A stretch of 64,000 nucleotides of DNA from Desmodus rotundus (lineage: Eukaryota > Chordata > Mammalia > Chiroptera > Phyllostomidae). The DNA is taken from assembly GCF_022682495.2 (NCBI RefSeq), contig NC_071398.1, forward strand, positions 16,374,934-16,438,933. Reading direction: 5' to 3'. The translations under genes and the position numbers were made by a program. The notes beneath the pieces were generated by a model. It saw nothing but the letters and a program-made list of their open reading frames with translations. It was not told where the DNA came from and did not search any database. This document shows, piece after piece, positions 10,092 through 22,300 of the stretch (within the stretch, counting starts at the first letter, position 1; each line of letters begins with the position of its first letter).

Positions 10092-13000
10092 GGAGGTTTT
10101 AAAATATATACTTTTAAAACTTAAAAAATTCAATATGATTTTATTGATATAATTATTATTTCTTAAAACTTCACATTGGCACATCTACTAATACCATGTT
10201 CTAAAATGTACCTTATTTTCAACTATGGGAATGAATTTAAAGGTCTTTTGTTGGCTGCACATGAGAAGGTTAAATACCAAGCCATGGGTAGAAAATTGTA
10301 TTTGTTAAACTATATTTAACAATTATTTTTTTAAATTTGCTTTAAAGAAGGAAACAATATTTTCTTTATATAATCTGGAAAAGAACTCATTTACTCAAGT
10401 CTCTCTTTTGTTTGTAGCATGTTTCTATAACCTTTTACCTACTTTAAAAACTAATGTGACTTTATACTTATTGTAAACTCAGTTGAAAGTGATGGAAGAT
10501 TTGAATGTAATATCTATATGACATTTTTACATCAATTAAAAGTATGTAATTAATGTTTGAAATTTATTAAGCTTATTTTTACTCAGCTCTCAAATCATAC
10601 ACTTTATATAATTATAATTATGTAAAGCTTTCAAATTTTGAGTGAATTAGAATACAAGATTGACAAACTAATAGAAAAAAAAGTCTTGATTGGTAATAAA
10701 TTACAAGAATGCTTTCAAAAATATTACATTGCCCAACTGTGTTTTTCTTTTGGTTGGGTTTATAGACTGCTAAGTGTTTGGTTAAAAAAGAGGAAAAAAT
10801 TATATACTCTTAAGTTTTATGTGTCCTAGTAACTAGAGGTTTCTTGTCTAATATGATACCTCTCATCTTTTCAAATGGTACTGAGTCCATTAGAACATTG
10901 TTTTAAGTACATTCTTTTTGTTTCAAAAGAACAGTAAAGTGGAAGGTTTTGATTTAAATGAGGGTATTGGTACTGCAGTAGAACTTCAGATATTTTTTTG
11001 TATGTGTTAACCTATGTACTATTAACTTTGTGTACCAATCTTCCCCTGAGCTGTATATTGCAATTTGCTGCCTTCCTAGTTGAGGGCAGGAAAACTTTAA
11101 ACATGGAAAGAAACTTATCAGCCCTGCTCACTGTTCATGTGTTGCCAGACATTTTCTAACAGATGTTATTCTGTGGATTTAATTGTGAGCTTTTTAGTAG
11201 TGAAATTGGTAAGATGACCTGGTTTCACTTTGTATCCACAGGGTTCCAAAATGTCCCCGAATATATTTTCTGAAATTTAAAGTTTTAATCTAGTTTAAAA
11301 TTTATATCAGGCAATAAAATATGAAAAACGATATTTTAATGAAATATTTCACTTTAAATCCACAGGTAGAAATTGACTAACTGATTTCTTTTGTATCTTT
11401 TGAGATTGTTTTTTAAAGACATGTTGAATCTGTATAGAACTAAAAGTCTGTTTCTTCTGTGCTTTTTAACATCTGTTGACAGTAGATCCAGAGTTTTGTT
11501 TTTTTTTTTAAGCTGAAAAAATGTTAGCTAGGTTTGGGAAAAGAACACCACTTCCTTTTCATAACACCAAACTGAATTCCAGAAGTTTTTATATATAAAT
11601 ATTGAAAGTTCTTGAATTTGGGTCCCTAATGGAATGTTGATCCTCTCTTCTTCCCTGTGTTCCTCTTTCCATATATTTGAGAAAATCCTCTCCAGGTAAA
11701 TTAAATTGAAAAGTATCAGTTGAAAAATCCTGAAAATATGAGAATGAAACCAGGAAGTATTCTGAAGTAATAAATTCTTACTATATTGAGAAGTTATTGA
11801 CTTTGTAATGATGGTAAAGAGAGTGAGGAGGTAATCTTGACACTTTTCTTATATTCACACACACAAAGTTTCTGTGATCTAAAACCATTTGAAATTTTTA
11901 AGTCATTTGAAATTTTTAAAATATAAATTTAGTTTTAGTAACCAACATAGTCTTATTCCACGATTCTAGTATCTTATTGGTAGAATAGAGCCTTTGTCAT
12001 AACATTCTAGGTAAGAGAGTTTAAATTACAAAATTATTGTAGGGAGATCAATTAGTATATATCATTAGAGTTGCTTTTTTTATTTGACCTATTAATATCC
12101 TTAGTGACATAACTGTCAAAGACAAAGATTTAGAGTAAATTACCAGCTCCTCAGTGTTTCCTGCCCAAAAAACTAGATTTCTTGGGAAAGACACATTAAT
12201 TTAGACTTTTGTGAGTGTTTTTTTAATCTATAGCATTTGCTGTTTAAGTATTAAATGCATAAAAATGATGACTCTTGATGTAGTTAATTCTTCAGAGTTT
12301 TGAAGGAGCCGGATTGGCTGCTATCAGTTATGAGGGCCTGGTGGGAACAGACTTCTAGTTCTGCCATAAAGGTTTGTGTTTCACAAGTTCTAAATCAATT
12401 TAAAATTTAAAATTTAGAGGCTTGGCATGTAGGTGTTAATGTACATTCTTTATTATTTAATTATTAAAAATCTGTTTCTCAGATTCACCAAACTAGATAT
12501 TTTCCCTTTACATATTACTGAGAGAATGAGTAAACATGGTGCTGCTAATCCACAATCCAGAATATTGGGTAAAAGAATGTCTCTCAGATCTTTTCCTGCC
12601 TCTACACTATTTCCACTTTTACATACTCCCAGCAATAACATCTTTCTATCCGGTAAGTCCAAGGGTTGAGGGTGGGGGAAGGAGGACTGACTTCTCCTGT
12701 ACAACTCTTCGCCTTTCCGTGGGGTCAGGTGTCAAAATCTGGGAGGTGTAGTTGAGAATCAAACAGTCTGAAATTCTGTACTCCTCCCCATTTTTTAAAG
12801 ACCTCTGTTTTTGTCCCACTGGTAAGGTAATTAAGAGTTTGAAATTCAATATGTGAATGAATAAAAGTTTTAGAAATGCAGAGTTTCTGAACAGTATTAT
12901 TGTAGGTTCTCAGTAGTTAAGAGAGAAGCCATTTTCCTAATACAAAAAGAGTTATCCAAATGAATTGTTGTTATTTTTTTGCAAAATAAATAGTTGGTCA

Positions 13001-13164
13001 AGAAGAAATATAAATTGTGAGAGGATATTTTGGGGGGTGTTTGTGTGTGTGTGTGTTTCTTCTAGTATATGTTATAAAGAACTAAAATGTAAGTATTTAG
13101 GAGAAATAAAACAAGTACAGCAGAATTTGTGGTTTTTGAAAAGAGACCTGGCAGGTATTTTTCT
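10092..13164. other. NFAT5 intron, unassigned
   Basis: AT-rich intron sequence with no exon supported. Short tandem duplications occur, such as catttgaaatttttaa twice at about 11887-11920. A (GT)n run is at 13039-13056. Confidence 0.45.
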
Positions 13165-13218
13165 TAAATAACAGCTTTATTGAGATATAATGCACATACC
13201 AATTAAATGTATTTTATA
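13165..13218 (-). mobile_element. Old L1 fragment interrupted by a SINE
   Basis: The sequence aacagctttattgagatata is typical of reversed 3' sequence of ancient mammalian L1 elements. The SINE that follows has duplicated aaatgtatttta at 13206 and 13455. Confidence 0.5.
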
Positions 13219-13453
13219 ATTTTTTAACGTTTTTAAATTTTTTATTTACTTTTTAGAGAGAGGATAAGGAAGGGAGAAAGAGAGGGAGAGAAACATTTAT
13301 GTATGAGAGAAACATCTATCAGTTGCCTCTTGCATGCCCCCAACTGGGGACTTGTCCCAAAACCCAGGCATGTGCCCTGACTCGGAATTGAATCAGTGAC
13401 TTTTTGGTTTGCAGGCTGGCACTCAATCCACTGAGCCACACCAGCCACACCAG
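13219..13453 (-). mobile_element. VES-type SINE, minus strand
   Basis: Reversed VES: a T-rich tail, the gagagagg/gggagaaagagaggga tract, the body tgcatgccccaactgggga (approximate) and the reversed tRNA-like head ending actgagccacaccagcca. Flanked by near-identical aaatgtatttta. Confidence 0.87.
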
Positions 13454-13971
13454 CAAATGTATTTTAAATCTACTTATACGTTTACAGTTTTTATCCTTAG
13501 ATTTACTTAATTTATATAAAGTTGGAAGCCTTTGACATAAATAGACAATGAAGTTTGTTCATTTTAAGAAATCAGATTATTTTCTTGTTCTGTCCTATAC
13601 TTTGTCTTCATTTTGGAATATGGCATTATGTTTATCAGTTTATATCAAAATATGATTTTGCTAAGGTGACTATTGCTTTAAGTTTTTTATTTGAATTTTT
13701 GAGTAGACAGTGAATTAAACCACACCTTTTATAATCCAGCCAGAGAACCTTAAGAATAACTACTTAGTAATCCTTTTATTTTCAAAAAGTTATTTTACTT
13801 TTAGTAATTATATATTAGTATTCTTTTTAGAAGTAATGTATTCTCAGCACACTCATACTTGGTAGCAGTTTTTAACATGTGAAAGTATATATACTCATAA
13901 AGCATATACAATACAAATCTCTGTTGAATATTTCTACTAGTTGAATCACTGAGAATTTTTAATGGTTTAAT

Positions 13972-14201
13972 AATTTTTTAAAAGATTTTATTTATTTACT
14001 TTTAGAGAGAGGGGAAGGAAGGGAGAAAGAGAGGGAGAGGAACATCGATGTGCAAGAGAAACATAGATTGGTTGCCTCTTGCATGCCCCTAACCAGGAAC
14101 CATGCCTGCAACCCAGGCATGTGCTTTGGCTGGGAATTGAACCAGTGACTTTTCAGTTTGCAGGCCAGTGCTCAATCCACTGAGCCACACCAGCCAGGGC
14201 C
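13972..14201 (-). mobile_element. VES-type SINE with 13-bp target duplication
   Basis: Reversed VES SINE with a full tRNA-like head ending gccacaccagccagggc. Target duplication ttaatggtttaat is at 13959-13971 and 14202-14214. Confidence 0.92.
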
Positions 14202-14214
14202 TTAATGGTTTAAT

Positions 14215-15753
14215 GTAAATTAATAATTTTACATGAAGTGATCCATGTAATAAATTTTTTTATTAGAAGGAAACATTAAATAATGCTTTAAATTCTGTGA
14301 CAGAGTAATTAATAGATTTTAAATACCTAGTAGGTATTTTCTGTACTGAAAGAACTTAGTACTATTTACACAGTAGAAGAACACACTAAAGAACTAAATT
14401 AATGTTCTATAATCAAAAACGTTATGCTTTAATTCGCTGCAGACATCCTAATCACCTAAATTAAAATTTTAGGAATTTCTAAACCATCCATAACATTAAA
14501 ACTGTACAAAAACTGAGTTGAAGAAAATGTAAGTTGTCATTTTGAGTTCCATGTGATAGGAATTGTACCAGGCAATTTGCATGTCATCATATCTCAATCC
14601 TTCTAAACACAGTATAGTATACCTCTCTTCTTTCTTACTGGGGTCTAAGTTTTTTTCTCCTTGCCCTTGTTATTTAGGGAATTTGGCATTGTGTGCTCTC
14701 ACTTCAATTGAGGAAACACAGGCTCCTAGAAGTCACTGTAGGATATTGAGTTGAAAAAGCTATGCCCCTTCTTCTCAGCAAGTTTCAGGATCTGCAAATG
14801 GGAGTATGATTTCTAGAGGAATATTACTTCTTCACAGCAACAGAATTATGTAGCTCATTGAATTTAAGTTGTAACTTAAATTAGTAGTTGTAGAAAGTAT
14901 TTACCATTATGCAATTTGGATTTTCTTGAGTTGACTAACTTTGAGGAGTAAATTTACCTTCGATTCCTCTCCTGGGTTAACTAGGTTAACATATTTCAGA
15001 ATTTTGGCCATTTATATCATATATTACTTTTAAGATTATATCCAAAGTCTATTGAGGGGAAAGGTAATTCACCTATGTAACCTATGCATTGATATTATGA
15101 GCTAAAATGTAAGTTGATGTTGGTTACTCTATATGGCCCTTTCTATTTTTCCTAGAAACCTGGACCATTTCCAGAAGAAAGTCAGATCCTAGTTACAAAC
15201 ATGTTACAATAGTTTTAAAAATTATACTCTTCATTCTGTCTTTTTATTGAAATTAAAGTAAATCTAAATATATACATTTATACTTACAGAAATAATGTAT
15301 GTATGTATAGATTTATGCTAATATCTACCTTATTAGAGTGAAAAGCATAAGCAACAATGGACCATAACAGTTAATTCAGAAATAACTACCAATTCAGGAG
15401 GCTATCCATATTATCAACTTTAATTTACAAAAAGTACACATAGCCTGTTACTGATTTATTCCTTGAATTTTCCCTTTTTATTCTCAGTTTTTAGCAATAA
15501 CTTTATAAATATTGACTTACTCAATTTCTGATAGAATAAGCACATTTTTATATTACTTGAGCCTATAGAGTAGCATTTTTAAACTGTTTACAGATTCTCA
15601 ACCATTCAGAGGCCAAAGAAATACATAAAATTGACACAAGTTCTGTTTTTATGTGTTTTGTACAATTTTGTATTATTAATGCACAGAAATTGACTTTTTT
15701 ATAACATTAATGAGATTGATAGTATCATCAGAAAAAAGTATTGCCATATAACT
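14215..15753. other. NFAT5 intron, unassigned, with possible MIR
   Basis: No exon recognised. About 14565-14745 (gtaccaggcaatttgcatgtc ... gaggaaacacaggctcctaga, approximate) resembles a worn minus-strand MIR. Bases 15490-15610 recur at 18870-18998. Confidence 0.4.
15490..15610 (+). repeat. Copy 1 of a ~120-base direct repeat
   Basis: The core shared with 18870-18998 includes agcacatttttatattac and cagattctcaaccattc, with the same intervening order and several substitutions. The family is not recognised. Confidence 0.75.
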
Positions 15754-16323
15754 CAGTGATTTTAAATCTTTTGCATCTCATGGTACACATACATGTAAAC
15801 TAATTACTAAAATTCTGTGGTACGCCAAAAATATATTTTTGCTGATCTGACAAAATATAGGTATAACAGATTGATTTACAAAAAATAATAATAATTAGCT
15901 ACTCTTTTTGCTTCAAAGTGACTTGTAAAATCTCAGGCAGGTGCCTAACGTGTATATAAGATTTCTGGTACCAAAAATTAACCAATCAGATGCAACTTTA
16001 TTATGTGACTTGACCAGTAAGATGTAACTCTGTTATATGACCTATATATCTATGATTCAAGATGGGGAAGGGAAGGAGAAAGAGAGGGAGAGAAACATCA
16101 ATTGGTTCCTTTTTTGTAGGTGCCCTGACCGAGGATTGAACCCACAACCCCTTCAGTTTACAGAATGATGCCCAGCCAACTGAGCCATACTGACCAGGGC
16201 TATTGTTATTTTATTTTTTTATTTTTTTGACAATATAAAGGAAAAGAGATCAGTGCCCCTGACTACGTAGTCAGGTATTGCATGTTCTAAAAATTCTCGT
16301 GGCATACTGGCTGAAAATCACAG
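15754..16323. mobile_element. hAT-like non-autonomous DNA transposon, with nested SINE
   Basis: The ends are imperfect inverted repeats (cagtgattttaaatctt at the left, ctgtgattttcagcc as the reversed right end). The flanks atataact (15746-15753) and cgataact (16324-16331) agree at 6 of 8 positions, consistent with the 8-bp target duplication of hAT elements. Internal sequence (aaaattctgtggtacgcc, cagtgcccctgactac) resembles an old mammalian hAT-Charlie repeat. It encodes no transposase and is interrupted by a SINE at 16060-16200. Confidence 0.65.
16060..16200 (-). mobile_element. SINE (VES-related) nested in the hAT-like element
   Basis: Reversed SINE with ggggaagggaaggagaaaga, a shortened body, and a head ending actgagccatactgaccagg. 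It is shorter than the other copies. Confidence 0.8.
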
Positions 16324-16413
16324 CGATAACTGTTTTATAACAATTAGGTGTATAAATAATACTAATGAAGTTGTATAAATAACACTCCAGCTGGGACAGG
16401 AGTGAGGGGATTA

Positions 16414-17090
16414 TGAGGTCTGTCCAGCAGGTATCCAGCCATGTAATCTGAAAAATAGAGACATTTATTGAAGAAGATAGAAGATACAAGAAATATTTTA
16501 CATAGGACAATGATGCCCCAGTCCCCTTCAAAGTAGGCACCTTGGGACCTCACACAGTTCTCCCAATTGCCATCAGCTGCCCCTTCGTATTTTCCTGAAT
16601 TTCATCAGTGGTCTGAAATTGAAATCTCTTACCTTTCAAAGGTAACTTTAGTTTTGGGAAAAGCCAGAAGTTGTAGGATACCAAATCTGGGCTGTAGGGG
16701 GGCTGAGTCACCTGGGTGATTTGACGTTTTGCAAAAAAAACTGCACAGGACGTGATGCATGAGCATGTTGTCATAATGAAGTTGCCAATCACCAGTTGGC
16801 CATAACTGCGTCCTCCCAAATCATCCAAATAGTTTCCATGGAGGAATATTCAACCTAATGTAAAATTTGATGCAGATTTGTTGCTGTACTTGTTCAGTCA
16901 TTTTGCATGTGATGGTTACATTATACATGTTCACTCAGTGTCTACTGCCCCCATTGACTAGTATAGTGAAGTCATCATTGTTCATATATGCACATTCCAG
17001 TCCACTCTCCTTGACTGCCAGGTTACATGGATGTCATGCAAAACGTTCTCATTATATTAACAATGGATGGAATTTTTCTGGACAAACCTA
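16414..17090 (-). mobile_element. Internally deleted mariner transposon
   Basis: The terminal inverted repeats are aggtctgtccagcag at the left and, reversed from the right, aggtttgtccagaaa, each next to a TA. On the minus strand the transposase start is legible (MTEQVQQQICIKFYIRLN from about 16900) and then jumps to the catalytic C-terminal part. The latter has the HYDN motif carrying a catalytic Asp, then TQPPYSPDLVSYNFWLFPKL (frameshifted) at 16550-16828. Full-length mariners are about 1.3 kb, so roughly half is missing from the middle. It is a dead copy. Confidence 0.85.
16550..16911 (-). pseudogene. Mariner transposase remnant
   Basis: Two transposase segments are joined after an internal deletion: an N-terminal helix-turn-helix start (MTEQVQQQICI) and the C-terminal catalytic region with PYSPDL, the hallmark of mariner D,D34D transposases. 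The usual PYSPDLAPCDF pattern reads PYSPDLVSYNF, so the third catalytic Asp is replaced by Asn. With the deletion and frameshift no active enzyme is possible. Confidence 0.8.
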
Positions 17091-17493
17091 TACATTAGGA
17101 TAGTATACAAAAACATACTTCACCTGTGTCTGTGACATTTTTTTCTCTTAAAAATAAAATCATGCATAGTAAAATGTTAGCATCTGTTAAATATGAGCAG
17201 AGGGTACATTGGTGTTTAGTTTTAAATACTTAATAATTTAAAAAACACCAGGTGGAAGCTGATTAAAATACTCAAAATGCCCAATGCACTCTTGCAACAA
17301 AGGTGTGACATATAGTAGATACTTGATGAATTTTTTTTGGCATAGATAAGGGTACATTAACTTTTCATCCAAAAATACAAGTATTGTATTTTTATTCATT
17401 GGCAGTTTTTACTTAGTCCACTGATATAAAATTCATTCTTCTCATATCACTCCCTCATAACAAGATACTGTCAATTAAAGTAAGTCAGAAAAT

Positions 17494-17719
17494 GGCCCTG
17501 GCTGATGTGGCTCAGTAGATTGAATGCCAGCCTGTGAACTGAAAGGTTGCTGGTTCGATTCCCACAGTACATGCCTGGGTTGTGGGTCAGGTCCCCAGTT
17601 GAGGATGCACAAGAGGCAACCGATTGATGTATCTCTTGCACATTGATTTTTCTCTCCCTCTCTTTCTCCCTCCTTTCTCCTCTCTCTAAAAATAAAGAAA
17701 TAAAATCTTTTTTAAAAAA
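17494..17719 (+). mobile_element. VES-type SINE, plus strand
   Basis: Begins ggccctggctgatgtggctc (A box), then ggttcgattccc (B box), a CT-rich stretch, and an A-rich tail ending near 17719. Flanked by tcagaaaatg and tcagaatg. Confidence 0.9.
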
Positions 17720-18869
17720 TCAGAATGAACGAGAAAGCACTTCAACATGCCAGGCCCATATGGCCATGATGTAGATCATACACACATGCACATATATTAT
17801 TATAGTTTTATTGCTATTTATTTTGAACATATGAAATAAAATTAGTATTGACTTTGGAATTGTAAAGACATAATTTGAATTTGATTGCTATCATCATTTC
17901 TATCAAGTAGACAGAAACTTGTAGAAGTTAAATAAATTTCTAATGATATCATCCCTGTAACTAGACGATAATATCAACTTTTCCGTAATGGGACTATAAA
18001 CATAAATATATAAAATACTTAACATTACCTGATAATTAGTGACCATTCAGCAAACATTAACCTTCCTCCCATATGTTTCTCCTTTCATTTGTTAATACCA
18101 TTTTAAAAATAAGATCTTATTTTTATAAGAATAATTTTCAACTTCGTTTTGCTTCTTTCTTTTCATTTTCACTGAGTCTGTTTTTGACCTTACTTTGAAG
18201 TTTTGCGTATCAGTCAAGGTTCAGCCATACACATGAGCCATAGGATTGATTTTCTGACTTATTTTACATCAACACTCTCTCAATGGGAACCCTTGTAGAA
18301 GGAACATTGATAGAGGATGAGTCTTAGAAAAAACAGTTCCTAAAGGGATTCTATAAAGCTAAGAGTTCTTAGAATTCTTATCACTTTTTTAAAATGAAAT
18401 GATAAATTTGCATGATCAGTTATCATAACTTCTGGTAGAGCAATTTATGACTTCTATTTTTTTTGCCTAGACTATTTAGTGTAGAGTTGGATTTAATACA
18501 CACTCTAGTCCAGACCCAGGTGTAAAACCTGATTGATTAATGAAAGTAGAAGGTTTTAATCATACAAATACTATTTTTCCTTTTTGGGGTACCTCTAAAA
18601 AAGGAATTGTGAAGATATTGAACTAGTGTTGGCAGGATTACCTTTATTATTTATAAACTATTTTTAAATGCATTATATGATAAAGTATTGAAGTGATATT
18701 CAAATAGCATTCTCAGAACTTTGTCTCCAGTTTTTAAGTTTATATAGTGATAATTTCCGTTTTGCCTTGAAGTAACATTATCTTTCAAGTGGTACAAAAA
18801 TTGTCCTTTTTGTTTTTTAACTTGTCCTTCCTGGGGTGTTTGACAATGTAATAAGTTTAGTTATAAACT
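17720..18869. other. NFAT5 intron, unassigned
   Basis: AT-rich unique-looking sequence without a supported exon or recognised repeat. Confidence 0.4.
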
Positions 18870-18998
18870 AGTATAATTACATAACTTTTGTAAACATTAT
18901 GATTTATTCAGTTTCTGATAGAGTAAGCACATTTTTATATTACCTGTCTCTATAGAATAGCATTCCAAAACTGTTCACAGATTCTCAACCATTCTTTT
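18870..18998 (+). repeat. Copy 2 of a ~120-base direct repeat
   Basis: Same orientation as 15490-15610, and 3.4 kb away. Shared order: tttctgatagartaagcac, a common AT-rich middle with tatagartagcatt, then cagattctcaaccattc. Confidence 0.75.
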
Positions 18999-19149
18999 GT
19001 GTTTAAATTATTTGAGGTAGAGGATTCTTTCTGGGCTTTAGTCTGTTCACCCAGTGTTAACAATAATGCTACCCTGTAGTACTTAAATGACTAGATGATA
19101 GAAAGCATCTTTCTTTCCCAGTAAGAGGGGATTTAAAAAACAAATTCTA

Positions 19150-19335
19150 GCCCTGGCCAGCTAGCTCAGTTGTTTAGAGCATCATCCGATACACCAAGAT
19201 TGTGGGTTTGATTCCTGGTCTGGGCACATATAAGAAACAACCAATGAATACATAGTAGAACAACAAAGTGATGTTTCTCTCTCTCTCTCTCTCTCTCCCA
19301 CTTCTTTTCTCTTTCTCTAAATCAGTAAAAAAAAG
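19150..19335 (+). mobile_element. tRNA-derived SINE, VES-related older subtype
   Basis: The head gccctggccagctagctcag with ttgtttagagcatc and a gggtttgattcctgg B box, then (TC)n at 19277-19299 and an A tail. The head differs from most copies here and resembles 38684 and 45759 in its 'aacaacaaa' body, so it is a distinct subfamily. Confidence 0.82.
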
Positions 19336-22300
19336 TTTAATTCTGTAATGTGTGCCTAGTACACATTTTACATTGTGCTTAGATACTTTGGCTTGATTAG
19401 GACAAAATATATATTTAAAACATTGCTCTTATAAGTGTCAGGACACTTAGAAATTTTGTAAGACTTTTTCAGAAAACATTCTTTAATAAATATTATAGGA
19501 ATATATTAACTACACTAACACACTAACAAAGGAAAAATAATTATTTTAGGAGAATTCAGATTAAAAATGGGAGAGTAAGTATTGTATAATATTAGGATCC
19601 TGACTGGCAGTTTAATGGGCTGGAGAAGAAAAAGATGGTCTCCAATAAATCAGTAACAAACTTTTCACCTTTAGGAATAGTGCTAATTATTTTTAAAAAT
19701 AGAGCCTCTGGGATCAGACATTTTAGGCACAGTAGCATATATATTTTAAAAGTGTAAATTAGTAACTTTTTTTGAAGGGGATGAGGAAGTATGTGGAAGT
19801 TGGCCTGAGAAATGAAAAGATTCTTTTGATGCTAAAACATAAATATTTTTTGCTGTTTGAGCATAGCCTCTTCCACTTTTTAAGGGAACTTGGGTAAGAG
19901 GACAACCTAAAACCCACCTGTATGAGAGAACATTCTGGCTTATGGATTAGGTTGCATTAGTAAACTAGAGAACAGTTTGGTGAATATGAGTTAACAAAAA
20001 GTTTGGATAAGAAATTTTCCCATTTGCATTTATTTGGATGTGAATAATTTAATTTTTTAAAGGTTGTTTTAAAACACTGCTTATTGTAGCATGTAAACTT
20101 ATGTTGGGTGGGGAAAAGTACAAATGGGAACTTGAAACTGTTTTAAACATAATTAAGTGATTGACCCTACAATTTTTGTTTTTTGTTCTTTCGGGGTTTT
20201 TTTTGGTAAAATAATCTGGATTGCTTATTTTATATGCTGGGATGCTAGTTGTTTTTTCTATTAATACACTTAACTTGCATTCTAGCTTCGCCATTCAGAG
20301 ACAGGCATCGTGTGGTGGGTTGTGTGACAGTGTCTGTCAATAGTGAAGACAAATAGTGCCAGAGACACTTAACCCATCCAATCTCACCCAGGGTATAGGT
20401 CGGTTTTCAGACTTCTTCATAAGTCTTTTTTTCTTTCTTCCTTCCTTCCTTCCTTCCTTTATTTTTGTTTTTTGTTTTGTTTTGTTTTGTTTCTAAATAG
20501 TGGATTGATACTGATTGAAACTAAACTTTTGGTAAAGTTTTAAACTTTACATTAAAACTGTAAGAAGAAGAAAAGTAGAAAATGAAGGTTGGCATGTAAG
20601 GTGTTGACAAAGCAGGTTTGCAGCCACTTTGTGTGTCCTAGATTTTTCAGTCCCTTGGCAACATGAATGTTGGCCTTATAATTTTTTTCTCTCAATATCT
20701 TTCTTCTTTGATGTGAAAATATATCCTTGTATCTGGTGACTTTCATCAGACAAGATACTTAGATCTGAAGCTATTGTTACCAGAAAGAAAAATGAAATAC
20801 TTAAAACCAGTAACTTTGGTTAAACAGTGTTTTTTTAGACCAGAAATTGTTTCTAAACATCCTGCGTTGCTTTTCATGATTATTTTCTGAGCAGTCAATA
20901 ATTTACTCCTTCTCCGTTCCACTATTGGTACACTCAGTGCACTTGCAAAACTTTATGGCTTTGTTTTAATGGCTTTCTTAGGAAAACTGACTGATTTTTA
21001 CACTGATGTTGAAAATGTAGGGAACACATTTTTATTTTGGAAGCTTAGTTAAATGTAATTTCTGTCATATATTTTAAATCAGTAAAAGGTATTTGTTCCT
21101 TCTGAGAACTCTAAAGAATGTTTCTAATTTCAAAGCTTTTGATAAAAAGTTTGGTTAGTTCCATGTAAAGTATCATCTCTTTTTTTTATGGTATGTTAAG
21201 CACTAAAATGATACAGTAATTAAAATTTCTACTTCACAAATCTAGAATTAATAATTCTTAATTTTAAAATACAGCTTAAGCAAGGAGTATATAAAATCTA
21301 CATGGTTTCTATATGTGGTAGCATTTAAAAATCCATTTCCATCCCTCTAATCAAATTAATAGTACTTGGAAATCCTGGGTTATCCATATAGATATTGTCT
21401 GCCACTCTTTTTATTTGAGCTGATTTGAGTATTCGTAGTGAACCTTAACAAATCCATTTCCTTAAAAGAAGCCATATGTCCAACTTGAGTTCATCATCAT
21501 TATTGGCATTTTATCTACTAATTGGCTATTCTTAATAATAGAATTATTAGAACACTATAGATGTGATATTTCCCTTCATTTATAAATTTTAGAATTAATC
21601 CATTATTTTGAGATTATAAATTCGTATTAGTTAATTGTAGAAATGGTTTATATTTTTTTCCCTTTGGTTTGCTGTGCTCTCTGTGGTCACAGAAATTACT
21701 GGAAAAATAGAATTTTTCTAGGTTCAAAGATAATTTTTTCATAAAAATATAATAAAAATGTATTCATACATTACTTAGGTGAAAGAATAAGTTTAAGAAA
21801 AAAAATTTGAGAAAAACTTCAGTCTTTACGAAGGATTTGTAAGGGATTTAAGAACAAATACAATTATAAAGTTATAAAATAGATACATTATAATTACTCA
21901 GTGAGATAATACAAGCAGTTACTAAAACATTTTTATGTTGGAGTTCTAATATTTTGATATGCAGCAATTAAACATAGTATCTGCATTCCTAATAGATAAA
22001 AATGGAGACTCAAAACCAAACAAAGGGGAGGTAGTTAGCATATTTTGTTTATAAGAACTTATAAATAAAAAAGAATATATACATTAAGCAGGATTGCATT
22101 AGCATTTTTTGTTCATTAGAATGTCAATTAAGTTTTTTCTTGCTATTTAATGATATGGTGACCTTAAGTATATTTATAATATTTCCAGGAATGTTCTTTA
22201 GTGGTTTTCTAGGAATGCTTAGAAATGACAAACTAATGTTTAAAAATCTAAAATGTTCTTGATATTGTTGTTATGCCTTTATTTTTAATAGCTAATGTTA

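Noticed and set aside
9933..10184. Short proteins with 'CLGCRPGSQ'-like sequence, seen repeatedly in the window
   Set aside because: They are translations of VES SINE heads and bodies (also at 13242, 33050, 39854, 47934, 48231 and 62964).
17494..17570. A functional tRNA gene
   Set aside because: A and B boxes are present, but this is the head of a SINE with a CT-rich body and A tail, not a cloverleaf-forming tRNA.
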